NCBI RefSeq assembly: GCF_016741815.1
Contig: NZ_JAERRJ010000016.1
Coordinates: 1-64,000 of the forward strand
Direction of reading: 5' to 3'
DNA from: Nocardia acididurans
GTDB taxonomy: Bacteria; Actinomycetota; Actinomycetes; Mycobacteriales; Mycobacteriaceae
Length of the DNA: 64,000 nt
Part shown: one piece after another, positions 32,780 to 41,063 of the stretch
Layout: each line of letters starts with the position of its first letter
How positions within the stretch are numbered: position 1 is the first letter of the stretch
Program-made: the position numbers and the translations under genes
The notes under the pieces: model-generated
Seen by the model: the letters and a program-made list of their open reading frames with translations, nothing else
Databases searched by the model: none
What the model was told of the DNA's origin: nothing

Positions 32780-33469
32780 TCAGATCGGGACGCGCAGGCG
32801 TTCCAGTCCGTCGAGAATGAGGTCCAGCCCGAATTCGAATTCGGTCTGGTCGTCGCACCAGCCCAGCATCGCGCCGGCGTCCTCGGCGTGGGCCTCGTCG
32901 GCGTTCATCATGCCGGTGATGTTCGGGAAGCGGTCGGCCATGGAATTCAGCAGCGCCGCGGCCTCGTCCTCGCTCTGATCCGTCGGCGGCTGGAACAGTT
33001 CCTGGGTGAAACCGAGCGCGCGGCTGCCGAGGGCGTGCATGGCGTGATGGGCGAGGTCGAAGGAGAAGCCACCGGTGCGCAGCAGCCCGATCACCGAGTC
33101 GAAGTAGGCGATCACCGACAGTGTCATGGGGGAGCGTGAGCCGATCAGGCCCGGCGCCCAGGGGTGGCGCAGCAGCACCTGGCGGGCGGTCAGAATGCGT
33201 TCGCGCAGTACGGTTTTCCATTCCTCCGGCGACTGCGCCGCCAGGTGCGCGACCTCCTGGTTGATGGTGTCGAGCACGAGTTCGACCATGCCGTCGAGCA
33301 ATTCGGCCTTGTTCTTGACGTGGTAGTAGAGCGACATGGCCTCGACGCCGAGGTCGGTGGCGACATTGCGCATGGTGACCGCCTCGACTCCGTCCCGGTC
33401 GGCCCGGGTGGCGGCGGCTCGCAGGATCTGCTCCCGGCTCAGGCGGGGTCGTTGGTCGGTGGTGGCCAT
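32780..33469 (-). CDS. TetR-family regulator (TetR_C type)
   Basis: A 229-residue repressor: HTH REQILRAAATRADRDGVEAVTMRNVATDLGVEAMSLYYHVKNKAELLDGMV, then a C-terminal domain of the tetracycline-repressor-like type. ATG 33469 (MATTDQRPR) is preferred to a TTG three codons earlier. It is divergent from a Ddn-like reductase and DrrAB-type exporter, and the gap contains several short palindromes. It therefore probably represses that operon and itself, responding to a drug-like ligand. The EF-hand hydrolase lies 71 bp downstream. Confidence 0.9.
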   Translation of the reverse strand: MATTDQRPRLSREQILRAAATRADRDGVEAVTMRNVATDLGVEAMSLYYHVKNKAELLDGMVELVLDTINQEVAHLAAQSPEEWKTVLRERILTARQVLLRHPWAPGLIGSRSPMTLSVIAYFDSVIGLLRTGGFSFDLAHHAMHALGSRALGFTQELFQPPTDQSEDEAAALLNSMADRFPNITGMMNADEAHAEDAGAMLGWCDDQTEFEFGLDLILDGLERLRVPI

Positions 33470-33480
33470 GACAGTCAAAT

Positions 33481-33562
33481 TTACCGTACGCGGTAAGGCG
33501 CGCGGGTCTTGACAGCCTTACGTCGTAATGCTTCCCTTACAACATAAGACTTACAACGTAAG
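33481..33562. promoter_or_regulatory. Cluster of TTAC/GTAA palindromes (TetR operator array)
   Basis: Four short palindromes share TTAC/GTAA half-sites: TTACCG-TACG-CGGTAA (33481-33496), TTACGTCGTAA (33518-33528), CTTACAACATAAG (33536-33548, one mismatch) and CTTACAACGTAAG (33550-33562). A TTGACA hexamer at 33509-33514 may be a -35 element for the plus-strand operon, although no good -10 is seen at standard spacing. The array fills the divergent gap beside the TetR gene. Confidence 0.68.
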
Positions 33563-33576
33563 GGGAGTGGCTGGAC

Positions 33577-34065
33577 ATGTGGATCTGGATAGCCGTCATC
33601 GTGGGAACACCGCTCGGGGCGGGCCTGGCCTGGATGCTGTTCCTGATGGTCGTGATGCGCGCGGGCTACGCGCCGGGCATCGCCGTGGTGCGCCGGTTCA
33701 ACCGGAACGTCACCAACCGGCGGGTGCTGAAGACCGCCGGGCAACCCGGGGCCGCCGCCTCGGTCATCCGGCATGTCGGGCGGTCGAGCGGGAAGGCCTA
33801 CGCCACCCCCGTCGGGATCACCGAGGCCGGTGAGGACTTCCTCATCTCGCTGCCCTACGGGACCGACCCCGACTGGCTGCGGAACGTGCGCGCCGCCGGA
33901 ACCGCGAAGGTGACCCACGAGGGCATCACCTATCTCGTCAGCGAACCCGAACTCGTGGATACCGCTTCGGTCGCGCGCTACCAGTCGCTGTCCGAGCGCA
34001 TCGGCTGGTGGGTCTTCGGAGTCGATCACGTGCTGCGCCTGCGCAGGACGCCCGTCGCGCCGTGA
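33577..34065 (+). CDS. Ddn-like deazaflavin-dependent reductase with membrane helix
   Basis: A 162-residue protein: one N-terminal hydrophobic helix (residues about 2-28), then a Ddn/FDR-type split barrel (VIRHVGRSSGKAYATPVGITEAGEDFLISLPYGTDPDWLRNVRAAGTAKVTHEG). It should use F420 or a related cofactor at the membrane. GGGGAG lies upstream of ATG 33577. It heads the operon with the drug exporter genes, so it may modify the same compound or act on quinones under that stress. Confidence 0.86.
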   Translation: MWIWIAVIVGTPLGAGLAWMLFLMVVMRAGYAPGIAVVRRFNRNVTNRRVLKTAGQPGAAASVIRHVGRSSGKAYATPVGITEAGEDFLISLPYGTDPDWLRNVRAAGTAKVTHEGITYLVSEPELVDTASVARYQSLSERIGWWVFGVDHVLRLRRTPVAP

Positions 34066-34097
34066 CCGTCCCGAACCGACGAAGAGAAGGAAAGAGT

Positions 34098-35066
34098 ATG
34101 AGCCAGTACGCCATTCACGCCGAAGGGCTGTGCAAGCGGTTCGGCGACCACGCCGCCGTCGACGGCGTCGATCTGACAGTTCCCGAAGGCGGCGTCTACG
34201 GATTCCTCGGCCCCAACGGAGCGGGCAAGACCACCACCATCCGCATGCTCGCCACCCTCATCCGGCCCACCTCCGGACGGGCGCGCGTCTTCGGGCACGA
34301 CCTCGTCGAGGACACCGAGGCCGTGCGCGAATGCATCAGCCTCACCGGGCAATACGCCTCGGTGGACGAGGACCTCACCGGCATGGAGAACCTCGTGCTG
34401 ATGGGACGGCTGCTCGGCCACCGCGGGCGGGCCGCCACCGAGCGGGCCCGGGAACTGCTGGCCGCGTTCGATCTCGAGGCCGCCGCCGACCGGCAGGCCA
34501 AACGGTACTCCGGCGGTATGCGGCGGCGTCTGGATATCGCCGCCAGCATCGTCGCCACGCCCGCGCTGCTGTTCCTCGACGAACCGACCACCGGACTCGA
34601 CCCGCGCAGCCGCACCGAGGTATGGGAGGTTGTGCGGGCGCTGACCGACTGCGGCACAACGGTTCTGCTCACCACCCAGTACCTGGAGGAGGCGGACCGG
34701 CTGGCCGATCGGCTCGCGGTCATCGACCACGGCCGGATCATCGCCGAGGGCACGGTCGCCGAACTCAAGCAGACCGTCGGGGCCGGAGCGGTACGGGTCC
34801 GGCTCCGTGACCCGGCACAGGCCGCCGACGCGGAAACCATTCTGCGACAGGAGCTGAGCGCACCGGTGTATCGCGAAGACGACCCGGCCGCGCTGTCGGC
34901 ACGGGTCGACGACGCCGGGCGTGCCGGGGCCGCGCTCACCGCACTCGCGCACGCGGGCATCGAGATCGGTGATTTCGGTGTCGGGCAGAGCAGTCTCGAC
35001 GAAGTATTCCTGGCCCTCACCGGCCAGCCCGCCACCACCGATGCGCCCGAGGAGATTTCGGCATGA
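34098..35066 (+). CDS. ABC exporter ATP-binding protein, DrrA type
   Basis: A 322-residue ATPase with Walker A GPNGAGKTT, signature YSGGMRRRLD, Walker B LLFLDEPTTGLDP and H-loop region TTQYLEEADRLADR. The C-terminal extension ending SSLDEVFLALTG is characteristic of the daunorubicin-resistance DrrA subfamily. AAGGAAAGAGT lies before ATG 34098. It pairs with the permease gene that overlaps its stop. It powers export of a hydrophobic drug, lipid or polyketide. Confidence 0.94.
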   Translation: MSQYAIHAEGLCKRFGDHAAVDGVDLTVPEGGVYGFLGPNGAGKTTTIRMLATLIRPTSGRARVFGHDLVEDTEAVRECISLTGQYASVDEDLTGMENLVLMGRLLGHRGRAATERARELLAAFDLEAAADRQAKRYSGGMRRRLDIAASIVATPALLFLDEPTTGLDPRSRTEVWEVVRALTDCGTTVLLTTQYLEEADRLADRLAVIDHGRIIAEGTVAELKQTVGAGAVRVRLRDPAQAADAETILRQELSAPVYREDDPAALSARVDDAGRAGAALTALAHAGIEIGDFGVGQSSLDEVFLALTGQPATTDAPEEISA

Positions 35067-35884
35067 GCACCGCCACAGTCCACGCGGGGGACGCCCTCGC
35101 GCTGTCGAGCCACACCCGGCCCGCACGCCCGGCCGGCGCGACCACCGCGCTGGCCTTCGCCTGGCGGGCGGTGCTGCGCATCAAGCATGTGCCGGACCAG
35201 CTTTCGGATGTGACCGTCTTCCCGCTCATGATGCTGGTCATGTTCACCTACCTGTTCGGCGGCGCGCTGGCCGGGTCCACCGCGGACTACCTGCAGACGG
35301 TGCTGCCCGGCATCCTGGTGCTGACACTCACCATGACCACGCAGTCGACGGCGGTCGCACTCAACGCCGATATCGCCAAGGGGGTGTTCGATCGGTTCCG
35401 GTCACTGCCCATCTGGCAGCCCGCGCCGCTGGTCGGAGCGCTACTGGCCGATCTGGCCCGCTACGCGATCGCGGCCGCGGTGATCGTGGGTTCCGGTGTG
35501 CTGCTGGGCTTCCGGCCCGACGGCGGAATCGTCGGCCTGCTCGCGGGCGTGGGCGTGGTGCTTGCGTTCGCGTGGAGCCTGTCCTGGGTGTGGACGAGTC
35601 TGGGACTGCTGGCCCGCACACCCGAATCGGTGATGTTCCTGGCCATCCTGGTGACATTCCCGCTGACCTTCGTCAGCAATGTGTTCATCGATCCGGCGAC
35701 GCTGCCCGGCTGGCTCGAGGCCTTCGTGGACGTCAACCCGATCACCCATGTGGTCAGTGCCGTGCGCGGACTGATGCACGGTGCGCCCGTCGCCGCCGAA
35801 CTGGGCTGGGTGCTGCTCACCTGCGCGGTGCTGGTGGCCGTCTTCGGTCCGCTGACCATGCGGCTCTATCGCCGCGAACGCTGA
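35063..35884 (+). CDS. ABC-2 type permease, DrrB type
   Basis: A 273-residue membrane protein with about six hydrophobic helices and ABC-2 features: VFPLMMLVMFTYLFGGALAGS, GVFDRFRSLPIWQPAPLVGALL, and the late FVDVNPITHVVSAVRGLM. It overlaps the ATPase gene by 4 bp (ATGA) and forms the channel of the exporter. A strong hairpin follows the stop. Confidence 0.93.
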   Translation: MSTATVHAGDALALSSHTRPARPAGATTALAFAWRAVLRIKHVPDQLSDVTVFPLMMLVMFTYLFGGALAGSTADYLQTVLPGILVLTLTMTTQSTAVALNADIAKGVFDRFRSLPIWQPAPLVGALLADLARYAIAAAVIVGSGVLLGFRPDGGIVGLLAGVGVVLAFAWSLSWVWTSLGLLARTPESVMFLAILVTFPLTFVSNVFIDPATLPGWLEAFVDVNPITHVVSAVRGLMHGAPVAAELGWVLLTCAVLVAVFGPLTMRLYRRER

Positions 35885-35901
35885 CATCAGGGTGGAACCG
35901 C

Positions 35902-35934
35902 CTGGCGCGCAACGCTATCGGCGTTGCGCGTCAG
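35902..35934. terminator. Bidirectional hairpin terminator
   Basis: CGCGCAACGC (35906-35915) and GCGTTGCGCG (35921-35930) form a perfect 10-bp stem with a 5-nt loop, extended by CTG/CAG beyond one mismatch. It lies between the exporter stop and the stop of a convergent gene, and its right end overlaps the latter stop codon. Confidence 0.75.
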
Positions 35935-36317
35935 GGCGTGTCCAGCACGCTCGCGGGCACCCCGTACGGCAGGAACCGCACCCGGCGGCGCTCGTCGGTG
36001 TTGTCGCGGTGCGCGCGCAGCGCCTCGAGCTCGTTCGGGAACACCTGATCCACGCGGGCCGTGCCGTCCTCGTCGACGGTGTAGATGGCCCACACCCCGC
36101 TGCCCGTCTCACCGGTCGTCTCGCCCTCGGACTTGGGCGGGCGCGTGCGCTCGGGCTGCTGCACGAACTGCCCGAGCAACGACGCCAGCGTATTCACACT
36201 CGTGCGATCGATGTACTGGCCGGCCTTGCCGAGCAGATCACGAAACTCGTCGCCCGCCTCCCGCATCGCGCGCTCGAAATCCTCGGGATCGATCCCGAAA
36301 GGCCCATTGTTCGCCAT
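35931..36317 (-). CDS. Conserved-type hypothetical protein, 128 residues
   Basis: A soluble 128-residue protein. The N-terminal half is helical and charged (FGIDPEDFERAMREAGDEFRDLLGKAGQYIDR). A short polar linker (QQPERTRPPKSEGETTGETG) leads to a small C-terminal beta-rich part (VWAIYTVDEDGTARVDQVFPNELEALRAHR). No named family is recognised. It converges on the DrrAB operon. Codon use and length look genuine. Confidence 0.72.
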   Translation of the reverse strand: MANNGPFGIDPEDFERAMREAGDEFRDLLGKAGQYIDRTSVNTLASLLGQFVQQPERTRPPKSEGETTGETGSGVWAIYTVDEDGTARVDQVFPNELEALRAHRDNTDERRRVRFLPYGVPASVLDTP

Positions 36318-36430
36318 CCCACCACTCCTGACGCCGGATTCGTCGCTACGCCCTCAGTCTCCTCGTCGAATCGGCGCCGCGCCACGTTCGATTCGCCCGC
36401 GTCGCGCCCGCGGTAGCCGCGGACGCGGTG

Positions 36431-38077
36431 TCAGTGCGCGAGATCGGCGAGACCGCCGTGCCGGTGCAGATGCCCGTCCGCGCCGAGCTCGATCACCGTG
36501 TCGATGCCGAGCCGGGCGAGGAACGGGTGATCGTGACTGACGACGAGGATCGCGCCGCGGTAGCCGGCGAGAGCCTCCACCAGCTGGTCGACACTGGCGA
36601 TGTCGAGGTTGTTGGTGGGTTCGTCGAGGATGAGCAGCTGTGCGGGCGGATCGGCGAGCAGCAGCCGCGCCAGGCAGACCCGGAAACGCTCGCCGCCGGA
36701 CAGGGTCGACACCGGGCGGTCGACGGTGTCGCCGCGCAACAGCAAGCGGGCCAGCTGATTTCGAATGGTGGCGGGCGGTGTCGCGGTCGCCACCGCGTGC
36801 ACGTTGTCCAGCGCGCCGGCGTTCTCGTCCAAGCCGTCCAGGCGCTGGGGGAGATAGCCGACACGGTCGGTGCGCAGCGTGCCCGTCACCGCGACTCCGA
36901 CCCGTGCGCCGGTGGCGGGACGCTGCGCGGCACCGGCGCTCAGCAGGTGTTCGAGCAGCGTCGTCTTGCCCGCGCCATTGGGACCCACCAGCGCGACGCG
37001 TTCCGGACCCTGGATGGTGACTGTGCGTGCGCCGTCGTGGAATTCGGCGATGCGACGGCCACGGGGCACATCCGGGTCGGGCAGCTGGAGATGGATGTGC
37101 TCCTCCTTGCGGACCCGGGATTCCGCGTCGTCGAGCATCTGCTGTGCGCCGCGGACCTTCGCGTCCATACCGGTGCGGAGCGCACCGGCGGACACCTGCG
37201 CACGGCTGGCGCGGTTGCCCGCCAGGATGCGCGGGATCCCGCCGTGCTGCTGGGTGGCGCGGGCGGTGCGTTCGCGGCGCGCCAGTTTGGTCTCGGCTTC
37301 GATGCGCTGGCGTTTCTCGGCCTTGAGGGTCTGCTCGGCGGTGCGGGCCGCCTGGGCGGCCGCGGCCTGCCGCTGTTCCAGGTCGTGCTTCCAGGCGCTG
37401 TAGGGGCCGCCGAAGACTTCCAGTGTGGCGGCATGCAATTCGGCGGTGCTGTCCATGTGTTCGAGCAGTTCCAGATCATGGCTGACGACGATCAGGGTGC
37501 CCGGCCAGGTGTCGACGAATCCGGTCAGCTGGGCGCGGGTGGCGCGATCGAGATTGTTGGTGGGTTCGTCGAGCAGGGTGATCGGCGTACGGCGGAGGCG
37601 CAGGCCGGTGATGGCGACCAGCATGGCCTGGCCGCCGGAGATCTCGCCGGTGCGGCGGCCCAGATCGGCGGCGGTGAAACCGATTTCGTGCAGCGCCTCA
37701 TCGGCGCGGGCTTCGATGTCCCAGTCGTCGCCGACGATGTCGAAATGCCGTTCGTCGGTGTCGCCGGACTCGATGGCGCGCAGTGCGGACAGGGTGCGGT
37801 CGATGCCGAGCAGTGCGGCGATCGTGGTGTGCTGACCGAGGGTGAGGGTCTGCGGCAGGTATCCGACCTCGCCGCTGACCTCGACGCGGCCCGAGGTCGG
37901 GGTGAGCAGACCCGCGACCAGTCGCAGCAGCGTGGATTTCCCGGCCCCGTTGCGGCCCACGAGTCCCGTTCTGCCGGTGCTGAATACACCGGTGAGACCG
38001 GCGAGGGCCACGGTGCCGTCCGGCCATTCGAAGGTCAGGTCGCGCAGGGTGATGGGGGTGTTCGCAGAGGTAGGCAT
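36431..38077 (-). CDS. ABC-F family ATP-binding protein
   Basis: A 548-residue protein with two ABC cassettes and no membrane domain. Cassette 1 has GRNGAGKST, ISGGQAMLV and LLDEPTNNLD. Cassette 2 has GPNGAGKTT, LSGGERFRV and LILDEPTNNLD. They are joined by a long charged helical linker rich in Arg and Glu (about residues 240-320). ABC-F proteins bind the ribosomal E-site and many protect it from macrolide, lincosamide or pleuromutilin-type drugs. AAGGAG precedes ATG 38077. The 193-bp leader carries hairpins that could serve attenuation. Confidence 0.92.
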   Translation of the reverse strand: MPTSANTPITLRDLTFEWPDGTVALAGLTGVFSTGRTGLVGRNGAGKSTLLRLVAGLLTPTSGRVEVSGEVGYLPQTLTLGQHTTIAALLGIDRTLSALRAIESGDTDERHFDIVGDDWDIEARADEALHEIGFTAADLGRRTGEISGGQAMLVAITGLRLRRTPITLLDEPTNNLDRATRAQLTGFVDTWPGTLIVVSHDLELLEHMDSTAELHAATLEVFGGPYSAWKHDLEQRQAAAAQAARTAEQTLKAEKRQRIEAETKLARRERTARATQQHGGIPRILAGNRASRAQVSAGALRTGMDAKVRGAQQMLDDAESRVRKEEHIHLQLPDPDVPRGRRIAEFHDGARTVTIQGPERVALVGPNGAGKTTLLEHLLSAGAAQRPATGARVGVAVTGTLRTDRVGYLPQRLDGLDENAGALDNVHAVATATPPATIRNQLARLLLRGDTVDRPVSTLSGGERFRVCLARLLLADPPAQLLILDEPTNNLDIASVDQLVEALAGYRGAILVVSHDHPFLARLGIDTVIELGADGHLHRHGGLADLAH

Positions 38078-38116
38078 AGTTATCTCCTTGTGCCCGTGGC
38101 GGAGTGCGTGTCGTCG

Positions 38117-38259
38117 GGCCCGGATCGGGCCGCGCGGAGATCGCGGGGCCACACGAATCCACGGAGGGAACTCCGGAAGATGCGGGCCCGCAGGCGATTA
38201 CCGCGTGAGAATGACGAAGGACCGGGCGACGGGCATCACACGGCCGCGCGCATGCGCGG
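38117..38259 (-). promoter_or_regulatory. Two hairpins in the ABC-F leader
   Basis: GGCCCG-GAT-CGGGCC (38117-38131) and CCGCGC-GCAT-GCGCGG (38244-38259) form short GC-rich stems in the untranslated region before the ABC-F gene. Drug-inducible ABC-F genes are often controlled by leader attenuation, so these could be a terminator/antiterminator pair. The first stem could equally be fortuitous in such GC-rich DNA, and the second may terminate the upstream exporter transcript. Confidence 0.35.
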
Positions 38260-38270
38260 TGAACAGTGCG

Positions 38271-39671
38271 TCACAACGGACGAACCGGCGATCCCGGGGC
38301 GCCGCCTTCGATGAGGCGGCTACAGTCTGTCGACCTCGATGAGCACCCGGCCACTCTACTCCGCATGCCTTTCCGAAGTCCGAGCGCGGTCGGATAGTCG
38401 CGCACCCGGAAACCGCCGAGGGACGCCAGGATCAGGCCGATGACCACTGCGGCCAGGGCCGAGAACACGCCGCCGGTCGCGAATCCGATACGCGCGCCGT
38501 ACGTGTCGGTGATCCAGCCGATCAGCGGCGCGCCCAGCGGTGTGCCGCCGGTGAACACCATCATGTACAGCGCCATCACCCGGCCGCGCATGGCGGGGTC
38601 GGTGGCCATTTGAATGGAGGAGTTGGCGGTCACGTTCACCGTCAGCCCGAAGACGCCGATGGGCACCAGCATCAGTGCGAAGAGCCAGAAGGAAGGCGTC
38701 ATCGCGGCCACGATCTCGAGGAAGCCGAAGAGGAACGCCGCGGTGATCAGCAGTCGCAGCCGGGTGGTGGCCCGGCGCGCCGCGATGAGGGCACCGGCCA
38801 GCGAACCGGCCGCCAGCAGCGAGTTGAGCAGACCGTAGGTGCTCGCACCCGAATGGAACACGGTGTCGGTGAAGGCCGTCAGCCAGATCGCGAAGTTGAA
38901 GCCGAAGGTGCCGATGAACCCGACCAGCACGATCGGCCACAGCAGTTCGGGGCGGCCCGCCACATAGCGCAATCCCGCACGCAGCTGCCCCTTTCCGCGT
39001 GGCGCGCGCTCCACCCGATGCAGTTCGGCGTGCCGCATGAGCAGCAGCGCCGCGATCGGAGCCAGGAACGACAGGCCGTTGAACAGGAAGGCGTAGCCAC
39101 TGCCCACCGCGCCGATCAGCAGGCCCGCGACCGCCGGGCCGACCAGCCGCGCGGACTGGAAGTTGGCGGAATTCAAGCTCACCGCGTTCGCCAGTTGATC
39201 CGGGCCCACCATCTCGGCCACGAAGGCCTGGCGAGCCGGATTGTCGACGACGGTCACCAGCCCGAGCGCGAACGCGGTCGCGTATACGTGCCATACCTGC
39301 ACGTGCCCGGTCAGTGTGAGCACGCCGAGCACCAGACCCGTTGTCCCCATGGCCGATTGGGTGAACAGCAACAGCGGCCGCTTCGGTAGCCGGTCCACGA
39401 GCACGCCACCGTAGAGCCCGAACAGCAGCATCGGCAGGAATTGCAGCGCGGTGGTGATGCCGACCGCGGCGGCCGAACCGGTGAGGCTCAGCACCAGCCA
39501 GTCCTGTGCGATGCGCTGCATCCAGGTGCCGGTATTGGAGACCACCTGGCCGGTGAAGAACAGCCGGTAGTTGCGAATCCGCAGCGAACTGAAGGTACCG
39601 CGCGGAGGGGAGGTGAGTGCGGGAGTATGTCGGTTCTCGGATGGGGTGGGCGCGACAACTCCCGGGCTCAC
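38271..39671 (-). CDS. MFS exporter (DHA3-like)
   Basis: A 466-residue major facilitator with about 12 membrane helices. Typical features are NYRLFFTGQVVSNTGTWMQRIAQDWLVLSLTGSA, LVDRLPKRPLLL, VVDNPARQAFVAEMVG and SLNSANFQSARLVGPAVAG. It resembles drug-efflux members of the DHA3 group. Start is GTG 39671 with GGAGG 7 nt upstream. About 45 C-terminal residues after the last helix are cytoplasmic and poorly conserved. It lies upstream of the ABC-F gene on the same strand, which suggests a joint drug-response unit. Confidence 0.9.
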   Translation of the reverse strand: MSPGVVAPTPSENRHTPALTSPPRGTFSSLRIRNYRLFFTGQVVSNTGTWMQRIAQDWLVLSLTGSAAAVGITTALQFLPMLLFGLYGGVLVDRLPKRPLLLFTQSAMGTTGLVLGVLTLTGHVQVWHVYATAFALGLVTVVDNPARQAFVAEMVGPDQLANAVSLNSANFQSARLVGPAVAGLLIGAVGSGYAFLFNGLSFLAPIAALLLMRHAELHRVERAPRGKGQLRAGLRYVAGRPELLWPIVLVGFIGTFGFNFAIWLTAFTDTVFHSGASTYGLLNSLLAAGSLAGALIAARRATTRLRLLITAAFLFGFLEIVAAMTPSFWLFALMLVPIGVFGLTVNVTANSSIQMATDPAMRGRVMALYMMVFTGGTPLGAPLIGWITDTYGARIGFATGGVFSALAAVVIGLILASLGGFRVRDYPTALGLRKGMRSRVAGCSSRSTDCSRLIEGGAPGSPVRPL

Positions 39672-39937
39672 AGATTCGCCTCCTACGATGCGATGGCTAC
39701 AGGTGTGCGGGTGCGCTCCGGCACATGGCCGCTGTCAACCCGCGCACGGCACCGCAGAGGGATTCGGCGATCTGGTCGGCGATTCGAATGCGGAAAACTC
39801 CCGCTCACGGACAGGGCTCCTACGACATCATCGGCGTGGCCGGAAAGCCCAACACTTTCTTTAGCCTAATCAACTGAATGGCCGGGCGCCACCGAATTAC
39901 CCGTGGCATCCGCCATAGGAGCTGCGACACTGGTGTG

Positions 39938-40987
39938 GTGACCAGTCGCCGTCGCGAGCGCACATTCGACAGGTTGCTTCGATTGACAGCCGCGGACCTG
40001 GACACCGCCGCGCTGATCGACGAAGCGGGGGAGTTGCTGGCCGCCGCCGTACCCCACGACGCGGGCTGCTGGCACACCACCGACCCCGGCAGCCTGATCG
40101 AAACCGGATTCCGGGCACACCACATGCCGCCACCCGATGCCTCGGTCGCGCGCTTCGCCTATCTTCCCGACGATTTCAATTCCTTCGCGCGACTGGCGAG
40201 CGGACGACAGCACAGCGGGGTGCTCAGCGAAATGACCGGGGGACAACTGGATCGGAGTGTGCGCTATCGAGAATTGCTGCGGCCCAACAATATTACCGGA
40301 GAATTGCGTATCGCCCTGATCGCCGACGGCGACTGCTGGGGCAATGTCTCGCTGTTCCGGGAAGCGCCCCGCGACTTCACCTCGGACGAGCGGGATTTCG
40401 CCGACGAACTGTCCGGGGTGCTCGGGCGCGGGCTGCGCAGAGCCGGGGTGCGGGCGCGATCCGCGCCGGAGAGCGCCGGGCGGTGGCCGGGCGTGCTCGT
40501 CGTCGGTGACGCCGGTGAGATCGTGTCGATCTCGGAACCCGCGCGCTCGTGGCTGGCCGAACTCGGCGCGCCGGACGCGCCCGAACACGAGGGGCTGCCG
40601 TTCGCGCTGGTCGCCCTGGCCGAGCGAGCGCGCGGCGATCACGAGGCGTGGGCGCGGGTGCGCGCGGACAGCGGGCGGTGGATATCGCTGCACGCGTCCG
40701 CCTCGGGCGGCCAGGTGGCATTCGTGCTGCAGGAAGCCCACCCCGGGGCCATCGCTCCGCTGCTGTACGCGGCATTCGCCTTCACCGCGCGGGAACGCGA
40801 AATCGTCGACCTCGTCGTGCAGGGCCGCAGTACGGAGGCCATCGCACAGCGGCTGTTCATCTCACCGCTCACCGTGCAGACCCATCTGACCTCGATTTTC
40901 GCCAAAACGGGTATCCGCAGCCGACGACAGCTCGCCGGGCTGCTCACCGGGAGCGCGGACCCCGGAAATACGAGAAATCTGGGATAG
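39938..40987 (+). CDS. LuxR-type regulator with GAF-like N-terminal domain
   Basis: A roughly 349-residue regulator. The C-terminal HTH is FTAREREIVDLVVQGRSTEAIAQRLFISPLTVQTHLTSIFAKTGI. The N-terminal 160 residues look GAF-like (LRIALIADGDCWGNVSLFREAPRDFTSDERDFADELSGVLGRGL). There is no receiver or ATPase domain, so it should sense a small molecule directly. GTG 39938 (VTSRRRERTFD) is the best start; GTG 39935 and an upstream ATG at 39878 are alternatives. The P450 gene 76 bp downstream is a possible target. Confidence 0.84.
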   Translation: MTSRRRERTFDRLLRLTAADLDTAALIDEAGELLAAAVPHDAGCWHTTDPGSLIETGFRAHHMPPPDASVARFAYLPDDFNSFARLASGRQHSGVLSEMTGGQLDRSVRYRELLRPNNITGELRIALIADGDCWGNVSLFREAPRDFTSDERDFADELSGVLGRGLRRAGVRARSAPESAGRWPGVLVVGDAGEIVSISEPARSWLAELGAPDAPEHEGLPFALVALAERARGDHEAWARVRADSGRWISLHASASGGQVAFVLQEAHPGAIAPLLYAAFAFTAREREIVDLVVQGRSTEAIAQRLFISPLTVQTHLTSIFAKTGIRSRRQLAGLLTGSADPGNTRNLG

Positions 40988-41063
40988 GCCGCACCCACCC
41001 GCCCTTCGTAGCGTCACAGGGGCCGATCCGCGACGGGCGGATCACGGGTGGGAGGACGAACCG

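Noticed and set aside
33509..33514. TTGACA as a full promoter for the exporter operon
   Set aside because: No convincing -10 hexamer lies 16-18 bp downstream, so only the hexamer is noted within the operator array.
36428..38314. A 628-codon plus-strand open frame
   Set aside because: It lies antisense to the ABC-F gene, which has both Walker motifs and signatures. The frame shows no family features.
39856..39874. Second IdeR-like box between the MFS and LuxR genes
   Set aside because: It matches the consensus at only 13 of 19 positions, with poor outer arms, so it was not called.
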